From positions 1,161,977 through 1,225,976 of the forward strand of contig NZ_JAFMSY010000001.1 in assembly GCF_017916455.1 (NCBI RefSeq): DNA of 64,000 nt. The letters are read 5' to 3'. The translations under genes and the position numbers were made by a program. The stretch comes from Nocardioides xinjiangensis. Its GTDB lineage: Bacteria; Actinomycetota; Actinomycetes; Propionibacteriales; Nocardioidaceae. Positions 24,168-35,181 of the stretch are shown one piece after another. The notes below the pieces were generated by a model. It worked only from the letters and a program-made list of their open reading frames with translations, made no database searches and had not been told where the DNA came from. Numbering within the stretch: the first letter of the stretch is position 1; each line of letters opens with the position of its first letter.

Positions 24168-26015
24168 CTACTCGACGACCTCGGACACCTCGAGCCACTC
24201 CAGCTCGAGCTCCTCCTTCTCCGCCGCGAGCTCGCCGAGCTGGTCGCCGACCCGCGCGAGCAGCGCGTAGTCGGTGAGGTTGGCCTCCATCTCGGCCTGC
24301 AGCTCCGCCTCGCGGGCGGCGATGCGCTCGAGCTGCTTCTCGACGCGGGCGAGCACCTTGCGGGCGGCCCGGTCCTCCGCGGAGCCGGGCCGCGCCTTCC
24401 CCTGGGCCTGCGGTTGGCCGGCCGGCTGCTCGGCGGGCCCGCGCGCGTCATGCGAAGGCGCACCTGTCGGTGCCGGTCCGGATGACGCAGCGGGCGCCGT
24501 CCGGGCCGACGCCTCGGCGGCCTGCATCTGGCTGCGCCGCTCGAGGTACTCCTCGACGCCGCGCGGCAGCATCGAGACCTGCCCGTCGCCCAGCAGCGCC
24601 CACACCGAGTCGGTGACCCGCTCCAGGAAGTAGCGGTCGTGGGATACCACGACGAGCGTGCCGGGCCAGGAGTCGAGGAAGTCCTCCAGGACGTTGAGGG
24701 TGTCGATGTCGAGGTCGTTGGTCGGCTCGTCGAGCAGCAGCACGTTGGGCTCGCTCAGCAGCAGCTTGAGCAGCTGGAAGCGCCGCCGCTCGCCGCCGGA
24801 GAGGTCCCCGAGCCGCGCAGTGAGCCGGTCGCCGGTGAAGCCGAACCGCTCGAGCAGCGAGGTGGCGGTGAGCTCCTGCCCGTCGATCGTCCTGGTGACC
24901 CGTCGGATCGACTCGACCGTCGGCAGCACCCGCGCCTCGGGGTCGACCTCGTCGAGCGCCTGGGTGAGGTGCTGCAGCTCGACCGTGCGACCGTGCCGGA
25001 CACGGCCGACGTCGGGGGCCAGAGCGCCGGAGATCAGCGAGAGCAGCGAGGTCTTGCCGGCCCCGTTGACGCCGACGATGCCGACGCGGTCGCCCGGGCC
25101 GATCCGCCACGTGGCGTGGTCGAGCAGCGTGCGCTCGCCGCGCGTCAGGTCGACGTCCTCGATGTCGATGACGTCCTTGCCGAGGCGCTGGCTGGCGAAG
25201 CGCTGGAGCTCGAGCCGGTCGCGTGGCGGGGGTACGTCGTCGATGAGCGCGTTGGCCGCCTCGATGCGGAACTTCGGCTTCGACGTACGCGCCGGGGCGC
25301 CGCGCCGCAGCCACGCGAGCTCCTTGCGGGCGAGGTTCTGCCGCCGCGTCTCCGTGGCCGCCGCCTGCCGCTGGCGCTCGGCCTTGGCCAGCACGAACGC
25401 CGCGTAGCCGCCCTCGTAGGCGTCGACGGCGCCGTCGTGGACCTCCCAGGTCGTCTGGCACACGGCGTCGAGGAACCAGCGGTCGTGCGTCACCACGATG
25501 AGCGCGCTCGGCAGCGAGACCAGGTGGGAGGCGAGCCAGGCGACGGCCTCGACGTCGAGGTGGTTGGTCGGCTCGTCGAGCACGACGAGGTCGTGGCGCG
25601 AGAGCAGCAGCGCGGCCAGTGCGCAGCGCCGGCGCTCGCCGCCGGAGAGGCCGACGACGGCCCGGTCGAGGGCGACGCCGGCGAGCAGCTCCTCGACGAC
25701 TTCGCGCGTCGTCGGGTCGGCGGCCCACTCGTGGTCGGCGCGCCCGCGGAGCACGGCCTCGCGGACGGTGTGGCTGTCGACGAGCTCGTCGCCCTGGTGG
25801 AGGTAGCCGATCTCGATGCCGCGGGTCCGCGAGACCCGCCCGGAGTCGGGCTCCTCGATGCCGGTCATCACCTCGAGCAGCGTCGTCTTGCCGTCGCCGT
25901 TGCGCCCGACGATGCCCACCCGCTCGCCCAGCGAGATGCCCAGGGACACGTCGTCGAGCAGGGGGCGGACCCCGTAGGACTTCGACACCCGCTCGAGGTT
26001 GATCAGGTTGGCCAT
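24168..26015 (-). CDS. ABC-F family ATPase, Uup-like
   Basis: A 615-residue cytoplasmic protein with two ABC domains and no membrane part. The first Walker A is GRNGDGKTT at about 37-45, and the second GVNGAGKTS lies near residue 320. Both signatures (LSGGERRR) and LDEPTN Walker B motifs are present. The C-terminal 80 residues form a charged coiled coil, as in Uup. ABC-F proteins act on ribosomes. Between the second domain and the coiled coil, residues about 510-524 are encoded by a copy of the 44-bp repeat (24445-24488). The start overlaps the ispE stop by 1 nt. Confidence 0.92.
   Translation of the reverse strand: MANLINLERVSKSYGVRPLLDDVSLGISLGERVGIVGRNGDGKTTLLEVMTGIEEPDSGRVSRTRGIEIGYLHQGDELVDSHTVREAVLRGRADHEWAADPTTREVVEELLAGVALDRAVVGLSGGERRRCALAALLLSRHDLVVLDEPTNHLDVEAVAWLASHLVSLPSALIVVTHDRWFLDAVCQTTWEVHDGAVDAYEGGYAAFVLAKAERQRQAAATETRRQNLARKELAWLRRGAPARTSKPKFRIEAANALIDDVPPPRDRLELQRFASQRLGKDVIDIEDVDLTRGERTLLDHATWRIGPGDRVGIVGVNGAGKTSLLSLISGALAPDVGRVRHGRTVELQHLTQALDEVDPEARVLPTVESIRRVTRTIDGQELTATSLLERFGFTGDRLTARLGDLSGGERRRFQLLKLLLSEPNVLLLDEPTNDLDIDTLNVLEDFLDSWPGTLVVVSHDRYFLERVTDSVWALLGDGQVSMLPRGVEEYLERRSQMQAAEASARTAPAASSGPAPTGAPSHDARGPAEQPAGQPQAQGKARPGSAEDRAARKVLARVEKQLERIAAREAELQAEMEANLTDYALLARVGDQLGELAAEKEELELEWLEVSEVVE
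24445..24488. repeat. 44-bp palindromic repeat inside the ABC-F coding sequence
   Basis: It begins GCGTCATGCGAAGGCGCACC and ends GGTCCGGATGACGC, 44 bp, near-identical in length and ends to 56657-56700 and 58952-58995. It is in frame, encoding part of a Ser/Gly/Pro/Ala linker before the coiled coil of the ABC-F protein. This is the only copy in the window within a gene, and its right-end palindrome has diverged by one base. Confidence 0.75.
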
Positions 26016-26905
26016 CAGAGGACCTCGACCACGTGGGCGCCGGCGACGGGCCCGACGGCGGGCAGGACGACGTCGTACGACGCCGAGAGCGCGGCCATCA
26101 CCGCCATGGCGCCCTCCTGGGAGTCGCAGAGGAACACGCAGGTGGGGCCGGAGCCGCTCACCATGCCGCGGAGCGCGCCCTCCGCCTCGCCGCGCTCGAT
26201 CAGCGCGCCGAGCTCGGGGCGCAGGTCGATCGCCGACTCCTGGAGGTCGTTGTGCAGCGTCCGGGCCAGCCGTACGGGCTCCCGGCTGGCCAGGGCCGCG
26301 AGGAGCCCGGTCGGCTCGGCCGGCTGCGCGGGCGCGTCGGGGTGGAGCCGGTCGAAGTGGCGGTAGACGTCGGGCGTCGAGAGCCCGGTGCCGGCCGGGA
26401 CGACGACCCACCACCACGACCCGCGGTCCGTGACCGGCTCGACGACCTCCCCGCGGCCCCGTCCCCGCGCGGTGCCCCCGACGAGGGAGAACGGGACGTC
26501 GCTGCCCAGCCGCGCCGCCTGCGCCAGCAGCACCTCGTCGGGCTGGGCGAGCCCGTGCAGCCGGTCGTGCGCCAGCAGTGCGGCCGCTGCGTCGGCCGAG
26601 CCGCCGGCCATGCCGCCCGCGACCGGGATCTGCTTGGTGATCCGCACGTGGTGCGGGCTCCGGCAGGCTGCCTCCGCCAGCGCCCGTACGGCGATGTTGG
26701 ACGCGTCGCCCGGGACGTCGCGGACGTCGATGTACGGCGACCCCGCGACGCTCAGCGAGTCCTCCTCGGCCTCGGCGACGGTGACGTCGTCGTAGAGCGA
26801 GATCGCCTGGTAGACCGTGTCGAGCGGGTGGAACCCGTCCTCACGGGGCGCGCCGACCCCCAGGTGGAGGTTGATCTTCGCGGCCGCCCGGACCGTGGTG
26901 CTCAA
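26015..26905 (-). CDS. ispE: 4-diphosphocytidyl-2-C-methyl-D-erythritol kinase
   Basis: A 296-residue GHMP kinase of the non-mevalonate isoprenoid pathway; it phosphorylates CDP-methylerythritol. The N-terminal [20 protein letters not shown] and the ATP-binding [17 protein letters not shown] are diagnostic, and the C-terminal [10 protein letters not shown] is present. The start is TTG at 26905, overlapping the ksgA stop (TTGA), the conserved actinobacterial order ksgA-ispE. The following ABC-F gene overlaps its stop by 1 nt. Confidence 0.95.
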   Translation of the reverse strand: MSTTVRAAAKINLHLGVGAPREDGFHPLDTVYQAISLYDDVTVAEAEEDSLSVAGSPYIDVRDVPGDASNIAVRALAEAACRSPHHVRITKQIPVAGGMAGGSADAAAALLAHDRLHGLAQPDEVLLAQAARLGSDVPFSLVGGTARGRGRGEVVEPVTDRGSWWWVVVPAGTGLSTPDVYRHFDRLHPDAPAQPAEPTGLLAALASREPVRLARTLHNDLQESAIDLRPELGALIERGEAEGALRGMVSGSGPTCVFLCDSQEGAMAVMAALSASYDVVLPAVGPVAGAHVVEVL

Positions 26906-27771
26906 CTCGTGGCCGCCAGTCCCTCGGCGATGCGCGCGAAGTCGCCGACGTCGAGCACCTCGCCGCGCGCGGTGGGATCGACGCCGGCCGCCTCGAGCGC
27001 GGCGGTGGCCGCCTCGGCGGAGCCGGCCAGCCCGCGCAGCGCGGCGCGCACCTGCTTGCGGCGCTGCGCGAAGGCGGCGTCGACCACGGCGAAGACCTGC
27101 TGACGCGTGGCGGTCGTCCGCGGCGGCTCCCGCCGGGTCCAGGCCACGAGGCCGGAGTCGACGTTGGGGGCGGGCCAGAAGACGTTGCGCCCGATCGCGC
27201 CGGCGCGGCGCACGTCGGCGAACCACGCCGCCTTGACGCTGGGCACGCCGTAGGTCTTCGACCCCGGACGCGCGGCGAGCCGGTCGGCGACCTCGGCCTG
27301 CACCATCACCAGGCCGCGCTCGAGCGACGGCAGCAGCGTGAGCAGGTGGAGGAGGACGGGGACCGAGACGTTGTAGGGCAGGTTGGCCACCAGTGCGGTC
27401 GGGGCCGGGCCGGGCAGCGACTCCACGCGCATCGCGTCGGCCAGCACCACCTCGAGGCCGTCGGCCTGCTCCGGCGCGTACGCCGCGATGGTGGCCGGCA
27501 GCCGCTCTGCGAGCAGCGGGTCGACCTCGATGGCGACGACCCGGCGGGCGACCTCGAGGAGCGCGAGGGTCAGCGAGCCGAGCCCGGGGCCGACCTCGAC
27601 CACCACGTCGTCCCCGGTGATGCCCGACTCCCGGACGATGCGCCGCACGGTGTTGGCGTCGATGACGAAGTTCTGCCCGCGCTGCTTGGTGGGCCGCAGG
27701 TCGAGCTCCGCGGCCAGCTGACGCACCTCGGCCGGCCCGAGGAGCCTCGGGCCGGCCGGGTTCGTGGTCAT
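26902..27771 (-). CDS. rsmA: 16S rRNA dimethyladenosine transferase
   Basis: A 289-residue RsmA/KsgA enzyme that dimethylates A1518 and A1519 of 16S rRNA during small-subunit assembly. Motifs visible are [10 protein letters not shown], the SAM loop [11 protein letters not shown] and the catalytic NLPYNVS. A TAGGCT hexamer lies 8 nt before ATG 27771, suggesting a near-leaderless transcript. It heads the rsmA-ispE-ABC-F operon and is downstream of rpfB on the same strand, as in mycobacteria. Confidence 0.96.
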   Translation of the reverse strand: MTTNPAGPRLLGPAEVRQLAAELDLRPTKQRGQNFVIDANTVRRIVRESGITGDDVVVEVGPGLGSLTLALLEVARRVVAIEVDPLLAERLPATIAAYAPEQADGLEVVLADAMRVESLPGPAPTALVANLPYNVSVPVLLHLLTLLPSLERGLVMVQAEVADRLAARPGSKTYGVPSVKAAWFADVRRAGAIGRNVFWPAPNVDSGLVAWTRREPPRTTATRQQVFAVVDAAFAQRRKQVRAALRGLAGSAEAATAALEAAGVDPTARGEVLDVGDFARIAEGLAATS

Positions 27772-27851
27772 GGTGCGCAAGCCTAGTGGGGCCGCCCCGG
27801 CGCGAGCGGGCGCCCGGGAGCCGACGCCGCGGGCGCGGATCCAGCGAGTGG

Positions 27852-29168
<1,317 letters not shown>

Positions 29169-29239
29169 TCACAAGACGATAACGATGCCGGGCGGTGATG
29201 CAAACTCGAACGCCGGAATCGGTGCGAGATCCGGGTCAC

Positions 29240-29265
29240 CCGCCGGGCGCGGGACCTCCCGGCGG
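29240..29265 (-). terminator. hairpin after tatD
   Basis: CCGCCGGG (29240-29247) and CCCGGCGG (29258-29265) form an 8-bp stem with a 10-nt loop, directly after the tatD stop codon on the minus strand. There is no U-tract. The adjacent AGATCCGGGTCACC matches part of the GGATCC-type palindrome core, which may be coincidence. Confidence 0.5.
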
Positions 29266-29267
29266 CG

Positions 29268-30173
29268 TCACCAGGCCCCACCGAAGGCGGCCTCGGTGTT
29301 GGCGTCGATCGCCCGGCAGAGCTCCTCCAGGTCGCACCCGAGCACCTCGGCCATCGCGCGCACGGTGAGGGGCACGAGGTACGACGCGTTGGGACGGCCG
29401 CGGTACGGCGTGGGCGTGAGGTAGGGCGCGTCCGTCTCGACGAGCACCCGGTCGAGCGGCGTGACGGCCAGGGCGTCGCGCAGCGGCGCCGCGTTCTTGA
29501 AGGTGACCGTGCCGGCGAAGCTGAGGTGGGCGCCGCGGTCCAGGCACTCCCGCGCGAACGCCGCGTCGCCGGAGAAGCAGTGCATCACCCAGCGGTCGGG
29601 CGCCCTCTCCTCGTCGAGGATCCGCAGCACGTCGTCGTGGGCGTCGCGGTCGTGGATGACGAGGGTCTTGCCGAGCCGCTTGGCGATGTCGACGTGGCGC
29701 CGGAAGCCCTCCTCCTGCGCCGCGCGGCCCTCCTCGCCCGTGCGGAAGGTGTCGAGCCCCGTCTCCCCCACCGCGCGCACCTTGTCGTGCGCCCCCGCGA
29801 GCCGCTCGATCTCCGCGAGGGCCTCGTCGAGGCGGCCGGCGGCCGCCAGGCGGGGCGCCTCGTTGGGGTGGAGCGCGACGCCGGCGACGAGCGCGTCGTG
29901 CTCGGCGGCGGCCTCGACGGCCCAGCGGGCACCGGGCAGGTCGCAGCCGATCTGCACGATGCGCGGCACCCCGACGGCGGCAGCGGCGGCGATCGCGGCG
30001 GCGGTGCCCAGCCAGTCGCCGTCGGCGATGTCGAGGTGGCAGTGGTTGTCGACGACCGGGTGCGGCAGCGGCTCCGGCGCCGGCGGGCGCGCGCGGTCGC
30101 GCCGGGCGCCCGACTTCTCCTCGGTGCCGGCCCTCGAGCGGGTCGGTCCCGGTCCCTGCTCAGCGGTGGACAA
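29268..30173 (-). CDS. tatD: TatD-family metal-dependent hydrolase
   Basis: A 301-residue TatD DNase-family protein. The metal-binding HxH is His44/His46 in DNHCHLD; further ligands appear in [22 protein letters not shown] and VETDAPYL. The start is TTG at 30173, 14 nt inside the rsmI stop region, with GGGAGG 9 nt upstream; no other start codon occurs in frame before the HxH. The N-terminal 35 residues are an Arg/Pro-rich extension. It follows rsmI in one operon. Confidence 0.9.
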   Translation of the reverse strand: MSTAEQGPGPTRSRAGTEEKSGARRDRARPPAPEPLPHPVVDNHCHLDIADGDWLGTAAAIAAAAAVGVPRIVQIGCDLPGARWAVEAAAEHDALVAGVALHPNEAPRLAAAGRLDEALAEIERLAGAHDKVRAVGETGLDTFRTGEEGRAAQEEGFRRHVDIAKRLGKTLVIHDRDAHDDVLRILDEERAPDRWVMHCFSGDAAFARECLDRGAHLSFAGTVTFKNAAPLRDALAVTPLDRVLVETDAPYLTPTPYRGRPNASYLVPLTVRAMAEVLGCDLEELCRAIDANTEAAFGGAW

Positions 30174-30990
30174 CGTCGTACACCTCCCGCTTGGGCAGGC
30201 AGGCTCGCCTGGCAACCTCGGCGATCGCCTCCTTGCGCGTCGAGCCGGACGCCTCCAGGTCGGCCACGGCCGCTCGCAGGGAGCCCGCATCGGTCCCGAC
30301 CGCCGGCGCTCCGCTGGACCCCTCGACCACGATGGTGACCTCACCGCGCACGCCCGCCGCGGCCCAGGCGACCAGCTCGGCGAGCGGGCCGCGGCGGACC
30401 TCCTCGTGGGTCTTGGTCAGCTCGCGGCACACGGCCGCGGACCGGTCCTCCCCGAGCGCCTCGGCCATCGCGGCGAGGGCGGCCTCGGTGCGGTGCGGGG
30501 CCTCGAAGAACACCATCGTCCGCTCCTCGCCCGCCAGGGCGGCGAGCCGCCGGCCGCGCTCCCCCGCCTTGCGGGGCAGGAAGCCCTCGAAGCAGAACCG
30601 GTCGACCGGCAGGCCGCTCACCGCCAGCGCGGTGAGGACCGCGCTCGGCCCCGGGACCGCGGTGACGCGCACGTCGTGCTCGACCGCCGCGGCCACGAGG
30701 CGGTAGCCGGGGTCGGACACGCTCGGCATCCCGGCGTCGGTCACCAGCACGACGCGGTCGCCCGCGAGCAGCGCCTCGAGCAGCGCGGGGGTGCGCGCCT
30801 GTTCGTTGCCCTCGAAGTAGGACACGACCCGGCCACCGAGGGTGATGCCGAGGTCGGCGCACAGGCGCTTGAGCCGGCGGGTGTCCTCGGCAGCGACGAC
30901 GTCCGCTCCGGAGAGCTCGGCGGCCAGCCGGGGAGGCGCGTCGCCGGCCTGCCCGATCGGGGTGCCCGCGAGGACCAGGACGCCTGACAT
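30160..30990 (-). CDS. rsmI: 16S rRNA (cytidine1402-2'-O)-methyltransferase
   Basis: A 276-residue tetrapyrrole-methylase-fold enzyme that 2'-O-methylates C1402 of 16S rRNA. The opening [44 protein letters not shown] and the C-terminal EAIAEVA region are characteristic. It is divergent from the pmt gene, an arrangement conserved in actinobacteria, and is translationally coupled to tatD. Confidence 0.95.
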   Translation of the reverse strand: MSGVLVLAGTPIGQAGDAPPRLAAELSGADVVAAEDTRRLKRLCADLGITLGGRVVSYFEGNEQARTPALLEALLAGDRVVLVTDAGMPSVSDPGYRLVAAAVEHDVRVTAVPGPSAVLTALAVSGLPVDRFCFEGFLPRKAGERGRRLAALAGEERTMVFFEAPHRTEAALAAMAEALGEDRSAAVCRELTKTHEEVRRGPLAELVAWAAAGVRGEVTIVVEGSSGAPAVGTDAGSLRAAVADLEASGSTRKEAIAEVARRACLPKREVYDVVHR

Positions 30991-31077
30991 GGGTCGATCA
31001 TCTCAGGCGCGGCGCGGCGTCGACCGCCGGCGTGCGCGGCACCCGACGCGCCGCCCGGCTCTGGCTAGAGTGCCCGC

Positions 31078-32661
31078 GTGACCCCGACTGCCGCCGAGCG
31101 GAACCGCCCGCGCTGGCGCTCGGAGGACCCGCTCCTCGGGTGGGTGGGTGCCCTGTGCCTGACCGCCTTCGCATTCTTCCTGCGCAGGTGGCACCTCGGC
31201 ACGCCGCACCAGTTCTCCTTCGACGAGACCTACTACGCCAAGGACGCGTGGTCGCTGCTCCAGCACGGCTACGTGCGCGGCTACGTCGAGGACGCCGACA
31301 AGACCATCCTCAACGGCGACCTCACGGGCCTGTTCCAGGACGGTCCGTCGATGATCGTCCACCCGGAGGTCGGCAAGTGGCTCATCGCCGCGGGCATCGA
31401 GGTCTTCGGGATGGACCCGGAGGGGTGGCGCACGGCGTCGGCGGTCGTCGGCGCGCTGATGGTGCTCCTCATGTGCCGCTTCGTCCGCCGGGTGTCGGGG
31501 TCGACGGCGATCGGGCTGGTCGCGGGGCTGCTGCTGGCGGTCGACGGCTTGCAGCTCGTGCTCTCGCGGCTGGCGCTGCTCGACATCTTCCTGGCGTTCT
31601 TCGTGCTCTGCGGCGTGCACTGCGTGGTGGCGGACCGGCAGTGGCTGCGCGACCGGCTGTCCCGCGAGGGCGGGCAGGGCCGGTGGCTGGCCTGGTGGCG
31701 GCCCTGGCTGCTCGCCGGCGGCCTCGCGTTCGGCCTGGCGTGCGGCACCAAGTGGTCCGGCGCCTACCCGCTCGCCGCCTTCGGCCTGCTCGCCTGGCTG
31801 TGGAGCGCCGGGGCTCGGCGCGCGTTCGGCCAGCGCCGCCCGCTGCTGCGCTCGGTCGTCCTCGACGGCGTGCCGGCGTTCGTCGCGCTCGTCGGCGTCG
31901 CGCTGGCGACGTACGTCGCCTCCTGGACCGGCTGGCTGGTGCACGCAGAGGTCTACGAGGAGGCGTTCAGCAACACGCAGTACACCTCGTACGGCGGGGA
32001 CGACCCGTGGCCGAGCGCGAGCGAGCCGGACGCCGACGGGCTGGGCGAGGTCACGCAGTCGTTGCGCTCGCTGTGGTCCTACCACCAGGACGTCTACACG
32101 TTCCACAGCCACTTCCTGGACGACTCCTCGCACGTCTACGCGTCCAAGCCCTCGACGTGGCTGGTCATGGGGCGTCCGGTCGGGGTGGACGCGCAGACGG
32201 ACATCCAGCCGGGGTCACAGGGGTGCGAGGCGCCGTCCGGGTCGTCGTGCCTGCGGCAGGTCCTGCTGATCGGCAACCCGGTCGTCTGGTGGGGCGGCTG
32301 CCTCGCGATGGTGGCGTCGCTGCTGCTGTGGATCGGTGCGCGCGACTGGCGGCACGGGGTGGCGGTCGTCGGGCTGGCGAGCACCTGGTTGCCGTGGTTC
32401 CTCTACGACGACCGCCCGATCTTCTTCTTCTACGCGATCACCTCGCTGCCCTTCCTGGTCCTCTCGACCGCACTCGTGGCCGGCCACCTCGTCGGAACCT
32501 CGGACGTGCCGACGCCGCGCCGCACCTTCGGCGTCGTCGTCGCCGGGAGCTTCACCGTGCTGGCCCTCGTCGCCTTCGCCTGGTTCTGGCCGATCTGGAC
32601 CGACGCGCTCCTCACCAAGTCGGAGTGGGACGCCCGGATCTGGTTCCAGCGCTGGATCTGA
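31078..32661 (+). CDS. pmt: dolichyl-phosphate-mannose-protein mannosyltransferase
   Basis: A 527-residue integral membrane glycosyltransferase (GT39) with about ten membrane segments. It has the FDETYYAKDAWSLL loop carrying the catalytic DE pair near residue 45, and a large extracytoplasmic loop (SYHQDVYTFHSHF). Pmt transfers mannose from polyprenyl phosphate to secreted proteins during Sec export. GTG 31078 has TAGAGT 6 nt upstream and is probably leaderless. It is monocistronic and divergent from rsmI. Confidence 0.94.
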   Translation: MTPTAAERNRPRWRSEDPLLGWVGALCLTAFAFFLRRWHLGTPHQFSFDETYYAKDAWSLLQHGYVRGYVEDADKTILNGDLTGLFQDGPSMIVHPEVGKWLIAAGIEVFGMDPEGWRTASAVVGALMVLLMCRFVRRVSGSTAIGLVAGLLLAVDGLQLVLSRLALLDIFLAFFVLCGVHCVVADRQWLRDRLSREGGQGRWLAWWRPWLLAGGLAFGLACGTKWSGAYPLAAFGLLAWLWSAGARRAFGQRRPLLRSVVLDGVPAFVALVGVALATYVASWTGWLVHAEVYEEAFSNTQYTSYGGDDPWPSASEPDADGLGEVTQSLRSLWSYHQDVYTFHSHFLDDSSHVYASKPSTWLVMGRPVGVDAQTDIQPGSQGCEAPSGSSCLRQVLLIGNPVVWWGGCLAMVASLLLWIGARDWRHGVAVVGLASTWLPWFLYDDRPIFFFYAITSLPFLVLSTALVAGHLVGTSDVPTPRRTFGVVVAGSFTVLALVAFAWFWPIWTDALLTKSEWDARIWFQRWI

Positions 32662-32821
32662 GCCTCCGCTCGGGGCCGTGAGCCATCTCGGCGCGACGCC
32701 GACGCGGGTCGAGGTTTCGTCAAGGTCGCTCGGAACTTCCCTCTGGACCCTGTTCCTCGCCGCCGTGATCGACCGACCATGGGTCACCGATCCGCTCCGG
32801 TCGACACGAGGGAAGACTGCG

Positions 32822-33049
32822 ATGGACCCCACGACGATCCACGTGTGCCTGCAGACGCCGGGCGCCCCGACCGACGAAGGCCACGAGGTCGGCGCGCGCT
32901 GGGTGTGCGGCTGCGGGGACACGTTCGTCTACCGCGAGGGCTTCAACCGCGCCGGCTACCGCACGTTGCAGTGGTGGCCGGCCCCGGCGATCCCGCAGCC
33001 CCGCGACGGGCGCGTGCGCGGCCTGCTCTTCGGCCCGCGGAAGGGCTGA
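32822..33049 (+). CDS. small CxC-containing hypothetical protein
   Basis: A 75-residue protein with a WVCGCGDTFVYREGF segment at about residues 27-41, where a Cys-x-Cys pair could bind metal or form a disulfide, and an aromatic GYRTLQWWPAP stretch. There is no signal peptide or membrane helix. No clear Shine-Dalgarno precedes the ATG. I do not recognise a named family; codon use matches its neighbours, so it is probably a real gene. Confidence 0.6.
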   Translation: MDPTTIHVCLQTPGAPTDEGHEVGARWVCGCGDTFVYREGFNRAGYRTLQWWPAPAIPQPRDGRVRGLLFGPRKG

Positions 33050-33148
33050 GCCGCCCCGAGTCGCGAGCGCTCCTGGACCCGACCCCGCCCGGCCCCATCC
33101 GGGCGGGGTCGCCTGCGTGCCGGCACTGCGGGCGCGGCCACCGCTGCG

Positions 33149-33760
33149 TCACCAGGATCCGGGGAACCGGTTCGACCCTGCGACCAGGAGCAGGCCGGCC
33201 GGCACGGCGACACCGACCGCCACCAGCAGCGCCAGGCCGACGTGGCGCCGACCCGGCACCACGAGCAGCACCCGACCGGCGACCGCGGTCAGCGCCGGCA
33301 GCACCCACACGGGCACCAGCGCGGCGAGCACACCGGCGAGCACCGCGAGGCCGACGCCGCCCGCCGCCGCCGGGCCGAGCGGGACGGGGCGGGGGGCGCG
33401 GGGCAGCCCGACCTCGGTGACCGACCCCGCGGCCGGCAGCTGGTCGGGGGCGAGCACGCGGAGCAGCAGCGTGATCGTCGCGGGGTCGGCCACGACCACC
33501 ACGTCGCGGTAGCGGTCGGCGACCGCGTGGCGGCGTACGACCTCGTCGAGGCGGTGCCCCCGGTCGGTGTCGGGGAAGCGGACCGGCGCCAGCACGACCT
33601 CGGGCGCCGCCTCCCGCCCGAGCCCCTGCACCACCCGCTTGGCCTCACCGGTGGGCGCCGTGAGGACGACCGCGGACGACCCGAGCGCCTTGCGCACCCG
33701 GCCGACGTCGGCCGCGCTGGCGTGCGTGCTGACCACGACGATGCGCTGGTAGTCGGTCAC
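33149..33760 (-). CDS. hypothetical membrane protein
   Basis: A 203-residue protein with a soluble N-terminal alpha/beta part (QRIVVVSTHASAADVGRVRK, then VVVVADPATITLLLR near residue 95) and two hydrophobic helices near residues 130-155 and 170-192. GTG 33760 has TACCGT 6 nt upstream, indicating a leaderless transcript. The N-terminal half resembles a nucleotide-binding sensor-type fold but no known motif is complete. It is monocistronic; the function is unknown. Confidence 0.65.
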   Translation of the reverse strand: MTDYQRIVVVSTHASAADVGRVRKALGSSAVVLTAPTGEAKRVVQGLGREAAPEVVLAPVRFPDTDRGHRLDEVVRRHAVADRYRDVVVVADPATITLLLRVLAPDQLPAAGSVTEVGLPRAPRPVPLGPAAAGGVGLAVLAGVLAALVPVWVLPALTAVAGRVLLVVPGRRHVGLALLVAVGVAVPAGLLLVAGSNRFPGSW

Positions 33761-34205
33761 CAGACGACGGTAGCGCCGAGTCCGATCGGGGTCGGCATGG
33801 CCGCGGCGCCCCTCGCGGACGATCAACGGCACGTCAACGCCTCGGCCACGCGCGGGACACCGTTCCTCCGTCCCGCGGACGGTGGCACCGACCGCGTCTA
33901 GCCTCCTGGCAGGACCCAGCCCTCGGTGCTCGAGCCGTCCGCCGGGCGAGTCCTGACGACGCCCCGCCCTACGGGTGTGCGGCGGCGTTGCCCCGGCACT
34001 GCCGGGGTACCGCCAACGGGATCGAGCGGTCGTGGGGACCTTCGATCCGGCCCCGCCGGTCCCCCGTGCCCGGTGGGGCCGTCCCGTGCGCTCGGGCGGG
34101 CGCCGTCGCCGCGCGTCGGTCGCGTCCGGCGTGGCGGCCGGGCCGGGCCCGCCTCATCCCGAGGGTCGGTGTCAGCGGCCGTGCGCCCTTGTACGGTTCT
34201 CGACC
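33761..34205. other. 445-bp gene-free interval
   Basis: It contains the -10 of the gene on the minus strand (33767-33772) and a small hairpin CCCCGGC/GCCGGGG (33991-34007). It also contains GC-rich sequence leading to the DUF3263 gene at 34206. Overlapping open frames exist on both strands but show no family resemblance. I see no RNA gene or mobile element in it. Confidence 0.6.
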
Positions 34206-34475
34206 ATGCAGCCGCTGAGCGACTTCGAGAGGTCCGTCCTCGACTTCGAGCGTGCCCTCTGGCGGCACCTGCGTGCCAAGGAGGAGGCCATCGAGGAGAC
34301 CTTCGGCGTCTCCCCGGCCCGCTACTTCCGGTTCCTCGACGTCATCATCAGCAAGGACGCGGCCCTCCGGCACGACCCTCTCCTCGTGCGGCGCCTGCGG
34401 CGGCTGCGCGACACCCGGGTCGCGGACCGGCGGTCGGCACGGCGCCCCGGCCCCGGCGACGAGCGCGAGGCCTGA
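34206..34475 (+). CDS. DUF3263 domain protein
   Basis: An 89-residue protein matching the actinobacterial DUF3263 family: LSDFERSVLDFERALWRHLR, then a helix-turn-helix-like KEEAIEETFGVSPARYFRFLD and DPLLVRRLRRLRD. The family looks like a small sigma-factor-region-4-like or DNA-binding helical protein, but its role is unknown to me. It usually sits alone, as here. The basic tail (RSARRPG) is compatible with nucleic-acid binding. Confidence 0.82.
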   Translation: MQPLSDFERSVLDFERALWRHLRAKEEAIEETFGVSPARYFRFLDVIISKDAALRHDPLLVRRLRRLRDTRVADRRSARRPGPGDEREA

Positions 34476-34581
34476 CCGGGCCGGGCTCGACCCCGGGACC
34501 CCGGCAGACCAAGGCCTCCCATCCATCTGGATGTCGCGTGCCGCGATGGGCGTTGCGTCTGGAGCAACGCATCGAGGACCC

Positions 34582-34959
34582 GTGGAGACTCCACACCTGA
34601 CCGTGGCGGCCGCGCTGGCGTACGCCACCGAGACCATCAGCCAGCCGCGCACCCTCGAGGACACCCTCGACGCGGTCGTGCACGCCACCCCGCGCCTCCC
34701 TCCCGAGCTTCGGGCACGTCAGCGTCTCCGAGCGGCACCGGAGCGGGACGATCGAGACGCGAGCGGGCACCGACCAGCTCGTCTGGGAGCTCGACGCCCT
34801 GCAGTACGACCTCGACGAAGGACCGTGCGTCGAGGCGCTGGAGCACGAGCCGGTCGTCGCCGTCGAGCACCTGCGCCACGAGCAGCGACAGCCCCGGTAC
34901 GTCCCGACGTCGCCGAGGAGATCGTCACCACCAGCATCGAGCAGTACCGCCGCTCCTGA
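34582..34959 (+). pseudogene. frameshifted GAF-domain (ANTAR-type) gene remnant
   Basis: Frame 1 reads VETPHLTVAAALAYATETIS and LEDTLDAVVHATPRL, the start of a GAF sensor of the actinobacterial GAF-ANTAR type. At about 34690-34708 the match shifts to frame 2 (FGHVSVSERHRSGTIETRAG, then LVWELDALQYDLDEGPCVEA), and after about 34900 only frame 1 is open again (VAEEIVTTSIEQYRRS). No ANTAR domain follows. Two compensating frameshifts and the loss of the output domain indicate a decayed gene; sequencing error is the alternative. A GCGTTGC/GCAACGC hairpin (34550-34570) precedes it. Confidence 0.7.
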
Positions 34960-35041
34960 CGCGCTGGAGCAGTCGCCCGCCCGACGGGCTGGAGACACAG
35001 GACCGCCCGCCACCTGTCGCAGGTGCCGGGCGGTCCTCACG

Positions 35042-35117
<76 letters not shown>

Positions 35118-35181
35118 AAGCGCCTCACGGCGCGACGCCAAGATACACGAGCGGTCGGTGACCGACCGAATCGGCTCCTCG

